From contig OW203762.1 in NCBI GenBank assembly GCA_934045905.1, forward strand, positions 44,169,411 through 44,233,410: a DNA stretch of 64,000 nucleotides. Direction: 5' to 3'. Below, piece by piece: positions 48,353-64,000 of this stretch; the first letter of the stretch is position 1; each line of letters starts with the position of its first letter. A model generated the notes under the pieces. The model was not told the DNA's origin, did no database searches, and worked only from the letters and a program-made list of their open reading frames with translations. Source of the stretch: Leuctra nigra. Lineage: Eukaryota; Arthropoda; Insecta; Plecoptera; Leuctridae. The translations under genes and the position numbers were made by a program.

Positions 48353-48475
48353 CAGGGGCCTTATGCTGTAAATATTTTTGATCTTGTTTCGGCACGAATT
48401 CGTTTCACTGCCACTAAGATAGCATTGCTGGAATGAATTTGTGTCGAAACGAGATCAAAAATAGTTATAAATAGC
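48353..48475. mobile_element. Foldback MITE d, relative of the element at 27571
   Basis: GGGGCCTTATGCTG end, then GTTTCGGCACGAATTCGTTT and its inverse GTGTCGAAACGAGATC. The right terminus is degraded (ATAGTTATAAATAG instead of ..GAATAAGGCCCC). Confidence 0.6.
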
Positions 48476-49649
48476 CAATAGGTACCTAAGCATAAAGTGG
48501 GTACCTATCACACTGGGTTGCAACCCGTGGCTGAAACTTAAGTATGAATCACTTGATCATTTTACACAATGAAGAGACCAATTTTAGTCTTTGCAAATTT
48601 CCTTATTGATAATGTTGTCCATCCACAGGTTCCAGCCACGGGTTGCAACCCACCAGAGTTTGATATATTATCTCCATAGCTGCCCTTCTTGACAAAGGTT
48701 TATTTTGCTTTCTCTTAGTAGTTTTCATACTCTTACCCCACAACTGCCTCCTTCCCAACATCCGTCCTACCCATTGTCCATCCTTCCCATTTACCTAGTT
48801 GCAGGAAAATTCAACAAGGTAACCAGATGTGTGAATTGTCAATTCATTTACAATTCATTCATCAATCATCATCTCTGCCTTAAAGCAGCCGTATATGGTC
48901 CTATTGGGTGCATTTTAATTTTCTTATAGTTGACATAGTGAATTATAAGAATTAAGAACTTTATCGAAGCACAATACACCAATCGGCAATTACAGCTAAA
49001 AGCCTTGAATTCTGGAGCGCAACTAAATGATAATTGTATTAGGTAATTTCTTAGATGTGTAAAATTAGTAATATCCAATCATATCATTCATATGTCATAA
49101 ATTTATCGTATTCGTACTATACACATTAAATTACATTGTAAATTGTAGTGAATAGGTCAATCATACTTATGGGCCAAATTGTAAAAATGCCAAAAGTTTC
49201 TTGATAATTACTGTGTCAAATAGATTCAACCTTGTGATATCCATATAAGTCATAGTTTAATGGTACTACAAAATAAAAACATTAACTATTCTCTCTTAAA
49301 AAATATTTATATATACTAACTACTAAGTAAATTTATGTGTGTTTATCTCCATAAAAATATAGATGTTAAATTATTCTGTAGTAAATGTGTTGTAACGTGA
49401 TGTGATCTTGATGTACCTATCCTGTGATAATTAGCTTATATTTGATGTTAAATGTACAAAATGGTTACAAATAATAAATAAAATATTGTGCCTACTCTGT
49501 ATGTAGTGCCTATTTTTACGTACCTACTGATTACCTTTTGGTTCGGTTTTGCAAACCGAGCCGAATTGAATTCTATACCTACCTTTCTAAAATAAAGCCC
49601 TTTTGAACCCAAGTAATGAAACTCGCATTATGTTTATATTTTAATTTGT

Positions 49650-49945
49650 TTAAGGAGGCATCCAACAGGTTGGGTGAGTGGTTACCGCTCTGAACTTGTA
49701 TTCCGGAGGCCCGGGTTCGATTCCCGCGGCCGTCCTTCCTGACTGGGGTTTTTTCGTGGTTTTCCCTCAGTCGAGAGGCAAATGCTGGGAAGGTACCTTA
49801 CTAATAAGCCACGACTGACTCCTTCACACCTTTCATCCTTACCTACTCTTCACCATTATCTCCCAATCATCAACATAATCATTCATCAGTCGCCATTAGC
49901 CTCGCTGCAGAACAGTGCGACATTAAGCCACAGACAAAAAAATAA
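49650..49945 (+). repeat. tRNA-derived SINE
   Basis: Box A TGGGTGAGTGG (49671-49681) and a perfect box B GGTTCGATTCC (49714-49724) at tRNA-like spacing. A non-tRNA body follows (TCGTGGTTTTCCCTCAGTC, AGGCAAATGCTGGGAAGGTA), then a GACATTAAGCCACAGAC end with an A-rich tail. The body resembles a widespread insect SINE body. Not a functional tRNA, since the cloverleaf cannot be completed. Confidence 0.8.
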
Positions 49946-50355
49946 TAATGTCAAAGGTTTTTCTAGGCCTTTGACAACCCCCACCCTCCCCCATACCACA
50001 GAATTGATGATCCCCACCCATTCCCCCCATTTCCAAAAAGCAATTACATACATTTTGATATGTATTAAGTACTAGCTCATATTTTGTTTTACTGTATTTA
50101 TGGTAAGTAATTTACGCAAATTTACGTATACAGTTTGAATAAAAGTAATACAATTATTTGGGTTTTAATACGTAAATATGAAAACAAAGTAGGTAACTAC
50201 TCTACTAACTTATCAAAAAACCACGAGGGCAAACATACTCAAGGTCATGACTTGAAAGAATGTACATTATTGTTAAAAAATAAAAAAATTATTAATTTTT
50301 TTGTGTCGGCACATGAAATTAAAATTCAATGTATGCCAAAAGGAAATGATACGTA

Positions 50356-50383
50356 CCCCCCCCCCCCCCCCCCCCCCCCCCCC
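50356..50383. repeat. Homopolymer C tract (28 bp)
   Basis: Twenty-eight consecutive C bases, 530 bp upstream of the tankyrase start codon. Confidence 0.95.
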
Positions 50384-50913
50384 ACAACCCATTGTGTGCA
50401 CAGAACCCTGCACTACTGATATGAGCTGGTTGGATATTAATATTATTTTGTAGTGCTCTAGTGTAAAAGTAAAATGTACAAAACACTAATGTAGAATGTG
50501 CAAAGAAATAAACATAAGCTAGAACATAAAATTGCTAGAATCCATTCCACGTGAAAAGAAACTGGGGAAGTCAGTGAATTTCTGCCGCTATGATTCATAA
50601 CAAATACATTAACATAATATAAAGGTTAATGTTATTTGTTAATTGTTCATAACTTTCGGGCTAACAAAAATTGCAGCAATCCATTTTGCATCCATTGCAA
50701 TTCATTGCATTCCATTCCACGTCCATTTAGTTTTAAATAATGCGCGCCTTTTGAAATGTCAAGGTTTAAAATTGTCCCCAGACGAAGTCTTTAGAAGGCG
50801 ATGGTCTACGTAATCTCGCAAAGAACGAGACATCCATGAGCAAGTGGAGGTGGTGAAGAGAGAGACTTTCCCAGCAGTTCACTGTGCGAGAGAGACACAG
50901 CAACAATGGTAAA

Positions 50914-64000
<13,087 letters not shown>

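Larger units (their letters stand above)
47108..50913. other. Fucosyltransferase 3' region and spacer to tankyrase
   Basis: Holds the transferase 3' UTR and a dense string of small elements: hAT-like MITE 47460-47836, four adjoining foldbacks 47981-48475, a SINE ~49650-49945 and a 28-C tract. A candidate AATAAA signal lies near 49473-49481. The last ~200 bp are the tankyrase promoter and 5' UTR. No further gene supported. Confidence 0.6.

Noticed and set aside
49655..49735. Functional tRNA gene
   Set aside because: Boxes A and B are good, but the acceptor ends do not pair and a SINE body follows immediately.

Overview
The window is animal nuclear DNA, almost certainly arthropod and probably insect. 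Genes are split by GT-AG introns, introns and spacers are AT-rich, and short transposable elements and tRNA-derived SINE fragments are dense. Frequent GGTACCTAC-type words and the repeat style would suit a hemipteran, but that is a weak inference. No bacterial or viral gene, CRISPR array or rRNA gene is visible.

Three genes are well supported, all on the + strand. (1) Positions 18234-28258 hold the last five coding exons of a secreted spondin-family protein (Spondin_N domain, then one thrombospondin type 1 repeat). It resembles insect M-spondin; its 5' exons were not found. (2) Positions 46031-47107 hold an intact, single-coding-exon family-GT11 alpha-1,2-fucosyltransferase, a type II membrane protein. 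(3) Positions 50914-63751 hold the first 16 coding exons of tankyrase: five ankyrin clusters, a SAM domain and most of the PARP catalytic domain. All 16 exons join in frame (1086 codons plus 2 nt); the last ~75 codons, including the catalytic Glu, lie beyond the window.

Layout: 1-18233 has no gene I can support, only candidate regulatory and hairpin structures. 18234-28258 is spondin, with introns carrying MITEs and a SINE fragment. 28259-38699 is intergenic and dominated by a tandem array (32011-36894): three 1626-bp units, each a head-to-tail dimer of ~815-bp inverted-repeat elements. 38700-45608 is a nested transposon block: a Helitron-like copy is split by a 5.7-kb TIR element that itself contains another copy of the same Helitron-like family. 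46031-47107 is the fucosyltransferase, followed by a row of foldback MITEs and a SINE. 50914 to the end is tankyrase, whose introns hold hAT-type elements with 8-bp target duplications, including a three-level nest in the intron at 60602-63642.

The three genes have no obvious joint pathway. The novelty lies in repeat architecture: the dimer array, foldback families sharing a GGGCC..ATTCTA-type end, same-family nesting, and a ~55-bp echo of tankyrase exon 2 in intron 4. Exon boundaries, target duplications and inverted repeats were read directly from the sequence; superfamily names are inferred from TIR, target-duplication length and terminal motifs.
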